Source: JABFRG01 sp046351415 (GTDB lineage: Bacteria > Myxococcota_A > Polyangia > Polyangiales > Polyangiaceae). From it: 64,000 nt of DNA. The notes beneath the pieces were generated by a model. The model had not been told where the DNA came from. It saw only the letters and a program-made list of their open reading frames with translations, and searched no databases. Location of the stretch: positions 148,686 through 212,685 of the forward strand of contig JAXLYO010000012.1 in NCBI GenBank assembly GCA_046351415.1, in the 5' to 3' direction. The first letter of the stretch is position 1, and every line of letters begins with the position of its first letter. Position numbers and translations under genes: made by a program. Of this stretch, positions 51,496-60,533 are shown piece by piece.

Positions 51496-54003
51496 TTACT
51501 TCGCCAGGCACCCTTCGAGATCGCGGAGTTCCCCGAGGACGTCGGGCATGCGTTCGCGGGTAGCTTGTGCTTCGCGTTCGACGAGCCAGAGCTCGAACGC
51601 GTCGAGAGATGCTTCGGCGAGGGGAAGGAGCTCCGGCAACGGTTCGGTGGGCAGGCCCATTCCCGCCGCGAAACTCGCGGCAATGATGCGCGTCAGGGGC
51701 AAGAGCGCCGGCGCCGGTGCCTCGGACGGCGCGCATTCGGAGAGCGCGACGGCGAGGGGGAGAGCCAGCCGCTCGACGGCGCGTTGACGAGCGAACGCGA
51801 GCAGCGACGCGTCTCGTTCGCTGGCTTCGCGGTCTCGCCCGGTGCGAAGCGAATCGATGTCTTGGGTCCACGCGCGCGACGCGGAGCCGAGTCCTTCCGC
51901 CATGCGAATCGACAGCTCCGTGCGGCTGAGCGCGAGCCGAGCGCGGGCCGCTCGGCTGCGGTCGCGTTTCGCTTCTTGCGCGGCAACGAGCGATGCTTCC
52001 TCGTCCGTGCGCCTGGCGACCGCTCGACCGAGGTGACCCAAGATCGTGCGCGCGCGGCGACGGAGGGCGCGCTCCTTCAAGTGTTCTGCGCGCCCTTCGA
52101 ATTCCTGGTCGAGGAGCGCTTCCACCTCTCTGAACCCCGACGAGGCAAGAAGGGCTTCGTCGCCTAGCTTGCCGGCGAGGGCATTCTTCGCCGAGACGAA
52201 CATCGGCGGCCGAAGGGTGCGCAAACCGAGCTCTTCGATGTTCTGCACGAGCGCCTTCATGACCGTCTCGCGTTGCTCCTGTGACAGGCGATCGCCCTTG
52301 TTCACGAGGAGCTGGAGCGGAAGGCCTGCTGCGCGTATCTCGTCCAAGATCGAACGCTCCGAATCCTTGAGCGCCTGGCCTGCGTCCAGAAGCCAGAGGA
52401 CGGCGTCCGCTTCGTCGAACGCCTCTCGGGCTGCACGTGCATGCCTCGGGTCGGGGGCGTTGAAGCCGGGTGTGTCCAAGATTTCGACGCGCGTCAGCAT
52501 GGGCAGCGGAACGAGAATCTCGACGCGTCGAACCGTACCGGGATCGAGAGCTTTCAAAGTCGCTCGAAGGTCGCTCGTAGCGACGATGCGCTCCACCTGG
52601 CCGGCAAGTGTCGCGTCTTCTTCGAGGAAGATCTTTGCCGCAGGGCTCGCGGCGTACCGGAGGTGATGCAGGGTGCCCGTCGTCGGAAGGATGCCTGTCG
52701 GCGCCACGTCCTCGCCGAGGAGCGCGTTGATGAACGTGCTCTTTCCGGCGTTGAACTCGCCGACGATGGCAATGCGCAGAGGACGTGAGCGCTCGACGGC
52801 GAGGTTGCCGATGGCCCCCAAGCTGCTCAAATCGGACAGGGCGCGCGCGTGCCCTTCGAGTCTGGCGAGCAGGAGTGGCCATTCCGCTGCCTTGCCTTCG
52901 GGCACCCAGCTGCGAAGCGCCTCTTTCCGACGTTCCTGCGCCCAAGGGACGACTTCGGGCGCCGTGATTTCGTTGCACAGTGCAATGGCCGCTTCACCAT
53001 CGCTTTCGAGCGCTCGAGCGAGGGTGCGCGCGCCTTGCACCACGAGGTCTTCCGAAGGAACCGCACCGAGCGCCAGTGACAACGTCCCCACGTCGCGGTC
53101 GGCGAGGGCGACGAGCAACAGCTGCATGGCAGCGCCTGGCAACTGCGCTTTCGTGGCTTCGGTAAGGGCGTTGCGAGCGCCTTCGTGATCCCCCGCGGCG
53201 CGTGCAAAAGCCACGCGAAACGCGAGGCGTTCCATGTCGCTCTTCGCTTCGACCACCGTGCGGATGCGCGAAAGCGTCTCGGCGTCTGGACGGAGCCAAG
53301 TAATGCTCGTCGCGAGCGCATCTGCGCTGCCATCGGCATCGAGGAGGTAGGCGCGAAGAAGAAACGAGAAAGCGCGTGTGTCACCGAGAGAGAGTAGGGC
53401 CCTTCCGTAGGTCAACGCACCGCGCGGCTCGAGGAGGAGGTCGCTCATCTCGGCGAGTTCCTTCTCCGCCAGAGCTGCTTTGCCCCCGAGCACCCAAGCT
53501 TCCGCACGTCGAAGTCGCACGTCGTCGTCTTGCACGAATGGGATGCGTTCGAGCCAAAGCTCTGCGGTACGGCCATCGCCCCGCGTGATGTCGAGGTCGG
53601 CAAGGCCGAGTACGGCGTGCTTTCGCACTTGTGCGTCGTCCTGCGCAGACGCAAGCGCCTTCAAGTAGGCGTCGCGGACGTCGCCGTCCGGCGAGCCAGC
53701 GGAAGCGCGCGCACGCGCGAGTCGCAGCCATACGTTTCCTCGGTCGGGCATGCGTCGTGCGAGCTCTTCGAGCGTGAGGGTGAGCTCTGCTTCGAGGCCA
53801 CCGAGTTCGCATGCGTCGGCCAATAGAGCGAGGCCCGTGGGGGAGCCGGGAGCCTTGCGCAGGAGAGCATGGGCCGCCGTGCGTGCGCGCATCGCATCGC
53901 CCATGGCGAGCGCCTCTTCTGCCTCGACGAGGAGCCCTTCGGCACCGGAAAGGGCGATTTCGACGCGGCCGACCCAGCGAGCAACGGTTTCCGACAGGCG
54001 CAC
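51496..54003 (-). CDS. TPR-repeat protein fused to a dynamin-type GTPase
   Basis: The 835-residue protein has about 13 TPR-like helical pairs in its first 380 residues, then a dynamin-family GTPase: P-loop GEFNAGKST at 415-423, switch threonine region LPTTGTLHH, DTPGFNAP (G3) and VNKGD (G4). The C-terminal 200 residues are helical, with long Arg/Glu-rich stretches. There is no signal peptide or membrane helix, so it should bind membranes peripherally. A dynamin-like GTPase beside LPS-export genes may act on the envelope; that is inference. It precedes lptA by 24 bases on the same strand and is divergent from the Spy-like gene. Confidence 0.83.
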   Translation of the reverse strand: MRLSETVARWVGRVEIALSGAEGLLVEAEEALAMGDAMRARTAAHALLRKAPGSPTGLALLADACELGGLEAELTLTLEELARRMPDRGNVWLRLARARASAGSPDGDVRDAYLKALASAQDDAQVRKHAVLGLADLDITRGDGRTAELWLERIPFVQDDDVRLRRAEAWVLGGKAALAEKELAEMSDLLLEPRGALTYGRALLSLGDTRAFSFLLRAYLLDADGSADALATSITWLRPDAETLSRIRTVVEAKSDMERLAFRVAFARAAGDHEGARNALTEATKAQLPGAAMQLLLVALADRDVGTLSLALGAVPSEDLVVQGARTLARALESDGEAAIALCNEITAPEVVPWAQERRKEALRSWVPEGKAAEWPLLLARLEGHARALSDLSSLGAIGNLAVERSRPLRIAIVGEFNAGKSTFINALLGEDVAPTGILPTTGTLHHLRYAASPAAKIFLEEDATLAGQVERIVATSDLRATLKALDPGTVRRVEILVPLPMLTRVEILDTPGFNAPDPRHARAAREAFDEADAVLWLLDAGQALKDSERSILDEIRAAGLPLQLLVNKGDRLSQEQRETVMKALVQNIEELGLRTLRPPMFVSAKNALAGKLGDEALLASSGFREVEALLDQEFEGRAEHLKERALRRRARTILGHLGRAVARRTDEEASLVAAQEAKRDRSRAARARLALSRTELSIRMAEGLGSASRAWTQDIDSLRTGRDREASERDASLLAFARQRAVERLALPLAVALSECAPSEAPAPALLPLTRIIAASFAAGMGLPTEPLPELLPLAEASLDAFELWLVEREAQATRERMPDVLGELRDLEGCLAK

Positions 54004-54037
54004 GTCTCTTCTTTACCACGAAGGCCCGGGCCGGCTC

Positions 54038-54053
54038 TTCACACTTCTTCACA
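54038..54053. promoter_or_regulatory. Direct repeat TTCACA-N4-TTCACA, candidate response-regulator operator
   Basis: TTCACA occurs at 54038-54043 and again at 54048-54053, exactly ten bases apart. Half-sites repeated every 10-11 bases are typical of OmpR/CpxR-type regulators (for example GTAAA-N5-GTAAA for CpxR in E. coli). The site lies in the gap between two divergent genes, upstream of the Spy-like gene whose response regulator follows at 55063. Binding is inference. Confidence 0.45.
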
Positions 54054-54119
54054 ATGCCCCGAGCACGCCCTTCGCAATCGTGGCGCAAGTTCTCCAGCAG
54101 AAAGGGCACAGGTTTTTTC

Positions 54120-54692
54120 ATGATCGGCATTCTGATTGGAACTGCGTGTTTGGTGGGGCTCATGAAGGTCATCCGCGGCTCGAGGCACGGGTGCTATGGC
54201 GGCTACGGAGGGGGCTTCGGTCGTCACGGGAGGCATGGTTTCGGCGGCGCATGCGGTTCTGGCGCGGGCGGCTTCGGGCCGTTCGGGGGCGACGGGCGCC
54301 AGGCCTACGATGGCGAAGGCGGATTTCGAGGGGGCTTCTTCCTCCGCGGCCTTTCCTCTCGGCTCAACTTGACCCCGGCACAGGAAAAGGAAGTGATGAA
54401 GGCGTTTTCCGACCTCCGCGAAGGAGGGAAGGCGGCAAAGGACGCGTTGCGAGGAACTCGTTCGGACGTCGCGAAGGCCATGCGATCGGAATCGTTCGAC
54501 GAAGTGAGCCTCGGAACGGTCATCGCATCGATCGAGGACACGACCGAGACCTTGCGCAAGAAGGGCCTCGATGCGTTCGCGAAGGTCCACGCCGTACTCG
54601 ACCCGAGTCAGAGAGAAGCCCTCGCGGACATCATCGAGCGAGGTCCACGAGGTTTTGGCGGCTTCGGCCAAGGCCACCCCTATCGCATCTGA
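54120..54692 (+). CDS. Spy/CpxP-like envelope-stress protein
   Basis: The product is about 190 residues from the ATG at 54120, which gives an N-terminal anchor helix (MIGILIGTACLVGLMKVI). A Gly/His/Arg-rich stretch follows, and then a helical domain with LNLTPAQEKEVMKAF and VHAVLDPSQREALADIIE, the LTxxQ pattern of Spy/CpxP/ZraP periplasmic chaperones. It should sit in the periplasm, perhaps bound to the membrane, and bind metal through the His/Gly region. An earlier ATG at 54054 overlaps the candidate operator and is less likely. The response regulator and kinase follow downstream. Confidence 0.75.
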   Translation: MIGILIGTACLVGLMKVIRGSRHGCYGGYGGGFGRHGRHGFGGACGSGAGGFGPFGGDGRQAYDGEGGFRGGFFLRGLSSRLNLTPAQEKEVMKAFSDLREGGKAAKDALRGTRSDVAKAMRSESFDEVSLGTVIASIEDTTETLRKKGLDAFAKVHAVLDPSQREALADIIERGPRGFGGFGQGHPYRI

Positions 54693-54723
54693 ACGACGGA
54701 CAGCTTCTCGGAGGACAAAAGAA

Positions 54724-54891
54724 ATGAATCGACGACTTCTCATCGTACTGCTCTCACTCGGAGCCATCGGCGGTTTTGGCTCGGCCTTCTTCCACGCCGG
54801 CCAATGTCACCAGTCACGCCGTGATGCATTCGAACGGCACATCGCAAAGGTATGCGTCGATGCGGCACGGACGGGCAATGGCGGTCCGTAA
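54724..54891 (+). CDS. Small membrane protein
   Basis: This 55-residue ORF has a clear Shine-Dalgarno sequence (GGAGG, 54710-54714) nine bases before the ATG at 54724. The product starts MNRRLLIVLLSLGAIGGFGSAFF, a membrane or signal helix, and has a C-terminal stretch with HAGQCHQSRRD, a His/Cys cluster suited to metal binding. It lies 31 bases after the Spy-like gene and before the two-component genes, so it belongs to that unit. No family is recognised. Confidence 0.65.
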   Translation: MNRRLLIVLLSLGAIGGFGSAFFHAGQCHQSRRDAFERHIAKVCVDAARTGNGGP

Positions 54892-55045
54892 GGCAAGCGT
54901 GAAGGGCTCGCTCACGGGGCACCCGGGGGTCGAGGGCGGGGGCCGTGCAGCGTCTGCGGCCCTCGTTCTCTTCGACATCGCGACGCTCTATTTCGTCACG
55001 CGAGGTCGCCCGCCCGTCGGCGCTCCCGTGACGAGGAAGCGCTAG
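54878..55045 (+). CDS. Possible small membrane protein
   Basis: A 55-residue ORF begins with ATG at 54878 inside the end of the previous gene and stops 17 bases before the response regulator. The product is basic, with one hydrophobic helix (AALVLFDIATLYFV) and a Pro/Arg-rich tail. No good ribosome site is seen. The overlap and position support it weakly; it could be non-coding. Confidence 0.3.
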   Translation: MAVRKASVKGSLTGHPGVEGGGRAASAALVLFDIATLYFVTRGRPPVGAPVTRKR

Positions 55046-55062
55046 GGAGGTAGGGTACGTCC

Positions 55063-55770
55063 ATGCCCCGAGTTCTTGTCGTCGACGACGACGCGAAGCT
55101 TCGTGATCTCGTTCGTGAGTACCTCGAAGAACACGGCCTTTCGGTCGAATGCGTCGGCAGCGGGGAGGTTGCCCTCCAGCGCCTGCAAGGTAGCAACTTC
55201 GACTGCGCGCTCGTCGACATGATGATGCCGGGCATCGATGGCCTCGAAGTGATTCGCCGGTTGCGACAGCGTGGTGACCGCATTCCCGTCATCATGCTGA
55301 CCGCGAAAGGCGACGAAACCGACCGGGTCGTGGGTCTCGAGGTCGGCGCCGACGACTACGTGGCCAAACCCTTCGGGCCTCGCGAACTCGTGGCGCGTAT
55401 CAAAGCGGTCGTCCGGCGCAGTCAGCCCGATTCGACGAAGTCCACGCTTCGCGCGGGCACGCTCACGCTCGACGTAGAGGCGCGCGAAGTTCTCGACGGC
55501 GACGTTCGCATCGACCTGACCGGTGTCGAGTTCGACATTCTGCACGCTCTCGTTCGGCGGGCTGGCCGCGTCATCCGCCGCGAGCAGTTGCTCGCAGAAG
55601 CGGGGCGCGGCGACGTTGCCGTCAGTGATCGCGTCGTGGACGTACACGTTTCGAAGTTGCGCCAAAAACTCGGCGAGCGTCATGCGGCGCGGATCAAGAC
55701 CGTTCGCGGGCTCGGCTACGTCTTCGCAAAGGCGGCCGACGCTGGCGAAAGCAAAGGGGGCGAGCCATGA
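55063..55770 (+). CDS. OmpR-family response regulator
   Basis: This 235-residue protein has a receiver domain (residues 3-115) with the acidic pair VVDDD, the phosphorylated Asp52 in ALVDMMMPG and the conserved lysine in AKPFGPREL, followed by an OmpR/PhoB winged helix (about 130-225; VSDRVVDVHVSKLRQKLG, KTVRGLGYVF). It should activate or repress genes in response to the kinase that starts inside its stop (ATGA). Its target may be the direct repeat at 54038-54053. It most resembles CpxR/RstA-type regulators. Confidence 0.93.
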   Translation: MPRVLVVDDDAKLRDLVREYLEEHGLSVECVGSGEVALQRLQGSNFDCALVDMMMPGIDGLEVIRRLRQRGDRIPVIMLTAKGDETDRVVGLEVGADDYVAKPFGPRELVARIKAVVRRSQPDSTKSTLRAGTLTLDVEAREVLDGDVRIDLTGVEFDILHALVRRAGRVIRREQLLAEAGRGDVAVSDRVVDVHVSKLRQKLGERHAARIKTVRGLGYVFAKAADAGESKGGEP

Positions 55771-56855
55771 GAAGGCATCATCACCATCATCGACCTTTTC
55801 ATCGTCATGGCGACCCGCTGGAAGGACACTCGCACGCCTCTCCGCCTCCGTTTTCTCGCGTGGGCGCCTATGTGACGTGGAGGCTGCATCGCGTCATCTT
55901 CTTCTGGTTCGGCGGCGCCATGCTGATTGCCTCCTTCGTCGTGAGCGGCGGCTCGCGTCTGATCCAGACGGGCGTTCCAAAGCCAGTCGTCATCGGTCTG
56001 GGGCTGCTGACGCTGTGGGGGCTCACTGGCCGCCTGGCTCGACGAATCACGCGTCCCATCGGAGAGCTCGTGCGGGTGGCCGATGCGTTCGGCTCGGGAG
56101 ACCTGGGCGCGCGCGTCAATCTCGGTCGCGCCCGTCACGGAGAGGCGAATGCGATCGGTCGCGTCTTCAACGGCATGGCCGACAGGATCGAGAAGCAGCT
56201 TGCCGATCAGCGCGCCCTTCTCGCCACCGTGTCGCATGAACTCAAGACGCCTCTTTCCCGCATTCGTCTTCTCTCGGAATTCGTGCGTGAGGGACTCGCT
56301 TCGAGAGCAGAAGAAGGCGACCGAGAGCGGGCGCTCCGCAAACTGAGCGACATCGAGTCAGAGGTTGCAGAGCTCGATGCTCTCGTCGGAGACCTTCTCG
56401 CCAACTCACGCATCGACTTCGCGACGATGGCCAAAGGTGACCTTCCGCCGGCGGAAATTGCGGCCCGAGCTCTCGAGGCGGCAAACCTCGACGGGTCGCT
56501 TCTCGAAGTGGCCGAAGGCGTCACGCCTTTTCGAGGTGACCCGACCCTCGCCGTGAGGGCCATCGTCAACTTGCTCGAAAATGCGCGAAAACACGCAGGT
56601 GGCGTGACGTCGCTGCGTGTGTATATGCACAATGCATATGTCGTGTTCGAGGTTCGCGACGAAGGGGCTGGGGTGCCAGAAGGAATCGACCTGTTCGCGC
56701 CGTTCCAACGGCAATCAGCCGATGCCTCTTCGACAGGGCTCGGCCTTTCGCTCGTGAAGCGCATCGCCCAGGCGCACGGGGGCTTCGCGGAGGCGGAGAA
56801 CGTGACGCCGAGAGGGAGCGCCTTTCGAGTGGGCTTCTCGTCGCTCGGGACCTAA
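55767..56855 (+). CDS. Sensor histidine kinase with His-rich N-terminus
   Basis: The 362-residue kinase starts with MRRHHHHHRPFHRHGDP, a cytoplasmic His cluster suited to binding metal. Two transmembrane helices (43-59, 72-90) enclose a periplasmic loop of only about 12 residues, so there is no classic periplasmic sensor. HAMP-like sequence follows, then the dimerisation helix with the phosphorylated His157 in SHELKTPLSRI, and a catalytic domain with the N box (NLLENARKH), DEGAGVP and GLGLSLVK. Signal input is probably cytoplasmic or within the membrane. Its start overlaps the response-regulator stop (ATGA), so the pair is cotranslated. Confidence 0.92.
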   Translation: MRRHHHHHRPFHRHGDPLEGHSHASPPPFSRVGAYVTWRLHRVIFFWFGGAMLIASFVVSGGSRLIQTGVPKPVVIGLGLLTLWGLTGRLARRITRPIGELVRVADAFGSGDLGARVNLGRARHGEANAIGRVFNGMADRIEKQLADQRALLATVSHELKTPLSRIRLLSEFVREGLASRAEEGDRERALRKLSDIESEVAELDALVGDLLANSRIDFATMAKGDLPPAEIAARALEAANLDGSLLEVAEGVTPFRGDPTLAVRAIVNLLENARKHAGGVTSLRVYMHNAYVVFEVRDEGAGVPEGIDLFAPFQRQSADASSTGLGLSLVKRIAQAHGGFAEAENVTPRGSAFRVGFSSLGT

Positions 56856-56947
56856 ATCGACCAAGGCGTGACCGTTTCGTCTTGGGCCTGTCCTCGGCGA
56901 CCCGTAGTCTGAGACCCTTGGCGTCAATGCCACAAAAAGGGGGGACC

Positions 56948-57562
56948 ATGGTCGTTTTGCGTTTTTGTTCCGCGGTGTCTATCGCTGCGTTTGCCACGCT
57001 GGTCGCATGCAGCAGCACCACCACCACGCCCGGAGCTGACGCCTCGGTCGAGAACGACGCGTCCGTCGAGCCGGGAAATGACAGTGGGACTACGCCCACC
57101 GACGCCAGCACGACGAAGGACACGGGCACGAATACCTGCACCCCGACGGCCGATGCAGGCGCAGCGTGCAACACGATGGTCAACACCGCATCTGTCGTCG
57201 CGCTCAGCACCTCTACGGACCCATTGCCCACCGGCACGGGGGGCACCATCGCCGATGGGCACTACGTCCTCACGGAGCTCAAAGCCTACAAGGGGGCGGC
57301 CTTCCAGCCCGGCATCACCTTCAAACAAACCCTCGAGCTCTGTTCGGGGATTGGGCAGTTCGTGAGCTCCGATAGCGGCAAGCCGGAGTACCACAAGTCG
57401 TTCTCCTATGCCCCGAACGGCATCAACCCCAACGTCACGCAGACGTGCAGCAGTCAATCACCCAACGTCGACGTTCCGTACACGAGCTATACCGCCACGG
57501 CGACGACGCTGACGCTCTTCTCGTCGCAGCTCATCTTCTCCGTGACCTACACGAAGCAGTAG
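56948..57562 (+). CDS. Hypothetical lipoprotein
   Basis: The 204-residue product has a lipobox (LVAC, Cys21) followed by Ser/Thr and a Thr/Ala/Asp/Ser-rich linker to about residue 75. The small body (about 80-204) has three or four cysteines and beta-like strands such as DGHYVLTELKAYKG and PYTSYTATATTLTLFSS. No family is recognised. A purine-rich AAAGGGG lies just upstream of the ATG at 56948, which is preferred over the ATG at 56928. It is convergent with the NFACT gene, 15 bases away. Confidence 0.75.
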   Translation: MVVLRFCSAVSIAAFATLVACSSTTTTPGADASVENDASVEPGNDSGTTPTDASTTKDTGTNTCTPTADAGAACNTMVNTASVVALSTSTDPLPTGTGGTIADGHYVLTELKAYKGAAFQPGITFKQTLELCSGIGQFVSSDSGKPEYHKSFSYAPNGINPNVTQTCSSQSPNVDVPYTSYTATATTLTLFSSQLIFSVTYTKQ

Positions 57563-57577
57563 GCGAAGCGCACTGCG

Positions 57578-58879
57578 TCAGCTTTCTTCCGTCGCTAGGA
57601 GCTCCGTCAAAAGCGAGGGCTCCATGCGGAGAACGAGCACCTTCTCTTGAGTGACGACGACGAACCCTTTCGCGGAGCCACGCGGCTTCCGTAGGAAGCG
57701 TCGCTCTGTGTACTGTACATCTACGACCTTCTCCTCACGCGCATCGGAAAAGTGTGCTGCGAGGTGAGCGGCAGCGACGAGGGTGTCAGGTGGACAGCTC
57801 TGTCCCTTGCCGAGTCCGACCAGTACGTGCGCGCCTTTGTGATCTTTCGCGTGCAGCCATAGGTCTGTTGGCTTCGAAAGATGGAGCGTCAATTCGTCGC
57901 TCGCCTCGGCGTTCTTGCCGACGCGGATGAGATGGCCCGCCTTGTCGCGGAAGGAGCGGAACGGGATGCTCGGTCCAGTCGCACTCTTGCCCCGGCGCGC
58001 GACTCCTCCTGGCCCGCCCGCGGGAATGTCTTTGGGAGCGCGTTTTCGCAACGCGATCCACAGGTCGCGGACGGTTTGCGGATCGGCGGCAGCGTCGATG
58101 TCCTTGGTGACCTCGTCGATCTCCACGAGGAGCTTTTCGCAGGCGAGAAGGCGTGCCTGGGCGATCTCTGCGCCCTGTTTCATGCGTTTGGCGCGCGCGA
58201 ACAACGCTGCGACCTGGTCCTTCGGTAGCTTCGACGGGTCGAGCGGCATCACGCGTTCGGAGGGCGGGTCGGTCGCCCAGTCCGTCACCCGGAGTTCTTT
58301 GGCGCCGCGGGGAAGTCGCGCTGCCTCTGCGACGAACCAAGGGGCGAACGCTGCGAGCTCCTGCACCTTGTGGATCTTTTCGAGGTCCGAGCGCACCGCG
58401 AGAGCACGCTTGTGCAAGCGTGAGCGTGCTTTCTGCAATGCGTCGCGGGCGCGTGCCTTTTCAGCGTCGCGTAGGAGTGCCGGCAGTTCCCGGAGAATGC
58501 GCCGGCCATTCTCCCTCAGCCTTTCGTCGGCGGCTTCGACCGGCAGATGCCCTCCATCCTCGGCTGGTTGCACCTGCAGACGCGAGGCATGAGCCCGAAC
58601 GAGCAGTGTTGCCTCGCGGACGAGGAGGATGATCTGGGATTCTCCGGCGAGCGCGATACGGGCGCCTTCCCATGCCTTGAGCCGCTCGGTCTCCACCGGG
58701 AGGCGCCCTTGTCCCCATGCCGCCTTGCGCTCTTCGGCGGAGAATACGCCCACGACGCTCTTGCCGCCGAGATTCGCGACGACGAGCTGCTCCGTCTTGC
58801 CCGGCATCCGATACTCGAGGGCGAGCGCCGCTCCCGAAACGTCAGCGCGTTGGACGAGAAGATCGTTCACGGAACGCAC
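57578..58879 (-). CDS. NFACT-domain protein, RqcH-like
   Basis: This 433-residue protein ends in an NFACT-R (DUF814) domain with DLWLHAKDHKGAHVLV at about 338-353 and FLRKPRGSAKGFVV near the end. A central part looks like a coiled coil with Lys/Arg. RqcH-type proteins bind peptidyl-tRNA on obstructed 50S subunits and add alanine tails. The protein is shorter than RqcH of the Bacillus type (about 570), and its N-terminal NFACT-N part is degenerate, so tail synthesis is not certain. The start is GTG at 58879; another GTG lies three codons in. It is divergent from the Ser/Thr kinase (48-base gap). Confidence 0.85.
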   Translation of the reverse strand: MRSVNDLLVQRADVSGAALALEYRMPGKTEQLVVANLGGKSVVGVFSAEERKAAWGQGRLPVETERLKAWEGARIALAGESQIILLVREATLLVRAHASRLQVQPAEDGGHLPVEAADERLRENGRRILRELPALLRDAEKARARDALQKARSRLHKRALAVRSDLEKIHKVQELAAFAPWFVAEAARLPRGAKELRVTDWATDPPSERVMPLDPSKLPKDQVAALFARAKRMKQGAEIAQARLLACEKLLVEIDEVTKDIDAAADPQTVRDLWIALRKRAPKDIPAGGPGGVARRGKSATGPSIPFRSFRDKAGHLIRVGKNAEASDELTLHLSKPTDLWLHAKDHKGAHVLVGLGKGQSCPPDTLVAAAHLAAHFSDAREEKVVDVQYTERRFLRKPRGSAKGFVVVTQEKVLVLRMEPSLLTELLATEES

Positions 58880-58927
58880 GGTAGCATCCAGTCCCTATGG
58901 AACGTCACAGTGGTGTAGAGTCGCGCT

Positions 58928-60520
58928 GTGGCTCGACCGCTCTTTCCCAATGCCGCTACGGCCGCAGCGAAGCTTCGCGCGGTCTGCGCCATCGTCGAGA
59001 AGAAAGGCGGGAATTCGAAAGAGTTCCTCTATGCGCTCGGTCTCCAATCGGAAGAGCTCGAGGACGAGTCGTCTCCCATAGGCCTCGCCACCTATGCACG
59101 GTCCATTCGTGAGCTCGAAAAGAAGTACGGCAAGGACGCCTTGGCGACGCTCGGTGATGAACTTCTGCAGGACGCTCTTTTGGGAGCATGGGCGCCGGTT
59201 TTGCGCGGTGCCGATACCCCTGCGCGCGGCTTCGAGCGATTGACCTTCGACATCGAAGAGGGCCGAACGGGACGCTGGGAGACGCTCGAAGAAAAGCCTG
59301 GGGGGTGGCGCGGGCGCTACCAGTATGACCACGACCCCGCGCTCGAGGAAGGCGGCGTGCTTTCGCGGGCAAGGGTCCACGAGCTTGCTTCCGTCCCGAA
59401 GCTCTTTGGCTACGAGAACGTGGCAACGCAGACCTCTGGCGACGGTCGCGAGGTGTCGGTCACGTGGAGCGATGCGGCTCACTCTACGTCGACCAAGGTC
59501 GTATTCGTCTCGGCTGGGGTGCTTGTCGGCATCTTCGTGTGGGCATTCGTCCTGCGGGCCGTGTGGGTGCCTGTGTCGATCGCCGCTCTCGCATACGGCG
59601 CATCCATGTGGGGCGCACGTCGTGGCGAAGCGGCTCGCTTGGCCCGTGCCCAGGCTTGGAAAATGCGCGTCTTGGAGCGTGGGCTCCTCATCGCAGACTA
59701 CAAGAGTCGCCCGCTCATGCTCGGCGACTTCAGTGGAATGCACGTCGGCGGAACGTATCGCGTAGGTCGGCGGTTGGGCGCGGGAGCCTCGGGCGCGGTC
59801 TATCAAGCCACCCGCACGAGCGATGCGACCCCCGTGGCCATCAAGTTGCTGCGCGCGTCTGCGGCCCACGATGTCACTTCGTCCGATCGGTTGCGGCGAG
59901 AAGCCGAGGCGCTCGGCCTTGCATGGCACCCGAACGTCGTCGAGGTGCTCGATCACGGACGGCTCGCCGACGGCACTTCGTACATGGTGATGGAGTACCT
60001 CGACGGCGAAACACTCGGCGACAGGCTCCAGAAGAAGCGCACGCTTCCAGCGGATGTAGTGCTCACGCATTTCGAGCAGATTCTCTCGGCCATCACGGCC
60101 ATGCACGAGGCTGGCGTCGTCCACCGTGACTTGAAGCCTCAAAATATCTTCCTGGCGCGCATCGCCGGGGAGGAGCGCGTCAAGATCTTGGACTTCGGCA
60201 TTGCCCGCGTCGAGTGGGAAGAAATGCGCATTACCGGGACCGGCGCGCCGATGGGAACGCCCGGATACATGGCGCCCGAGCAGAAGCGTGGTGAGCCCGC
60301 GGACGGTCGAGCGGACCTCTACGCGACCGGAGTCATGCTCTATGAAGCGCTCACGGGCAACTTGCCGTCGGAGACGGCCATTCGTGAGCGGTCCTTCACC
60401 GGGGTGCCGGCAGCCTTCACGGCTCTGCTCGAGCGGTCTCTCGCGGAGGACGTCGACGCGCGCTTCGCTGATGGCCGTGAGATGCTTTCCGCCCTTCGTG
60501 CGATTCGCAAGGTGGAGTAG
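58928..60520 (+). CDS. Membrane-associated serine/threonine protein kinase
   Basis: The 530-residue protein has a soluble N-terminal region (1-180) with no recognised domain, two hydrophobic helices (about 185-228), and a C-terminal kinase (about 272-530). Kinase motifs are GRRLGAGASGAVY (glycine loop), VAIK with Lys306, HRDLKPQN with Asp401, DFGIAR and GTPGYMAPE. With two helices both ends should lie in the cytoplasm. Myxobacterial kinases usually have the kinase first, so this order is unusual. GTG at 58928 is the only good start. The lipoprotein gene at 60534 follows after 13 bases, so the two are probably cotranscribed. Confidence 0.88.
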   Translation: MARPLFPNAATAAAKLRAVCAIVEKKGGNSKEFLYALGLQSEELEDESSPIGLATYARSIRELEKKYGKDALATLGDELLQDALLGAWAPVLRGADTPARGFERLTFDIEEGRTGRWETLEEKPGGWRGRYQYDHDPALEEGGVLSRARVHELASVPKLFGYENVATQTSGDGREVSVTWSDAAHSTSTKVVFVSAGVLVGIFVWAFVLRAVWVPVSIAALAYGASMWGARRGEAARLARAQAWKMRVLERGLLIADYKSRPLMLGDFSGMHVGGTYRVGRRLGAGASGAVYQATRTSDATPVAIKLLRASAAHDVTSSDRLRREAEALGLAWHPNVVEVLDHGRLADGTSYMVMEYLDGETLGDRLQKKRTLPADVVLTHFEQILSAITAMHEAGVVHRDLKPQNIFLARIAGEERVKILDFGIARVEWEEMRITGTGAPMGTPGYMAPEQKRGEPADGRADLYATGVMLYEALTGNLPSETAIRERSFTGVPAAFTALLERSLAEDVDARFADGREMLSALRAIRKVE

Positions 60521-60533
60521 CATTCACCTCACC

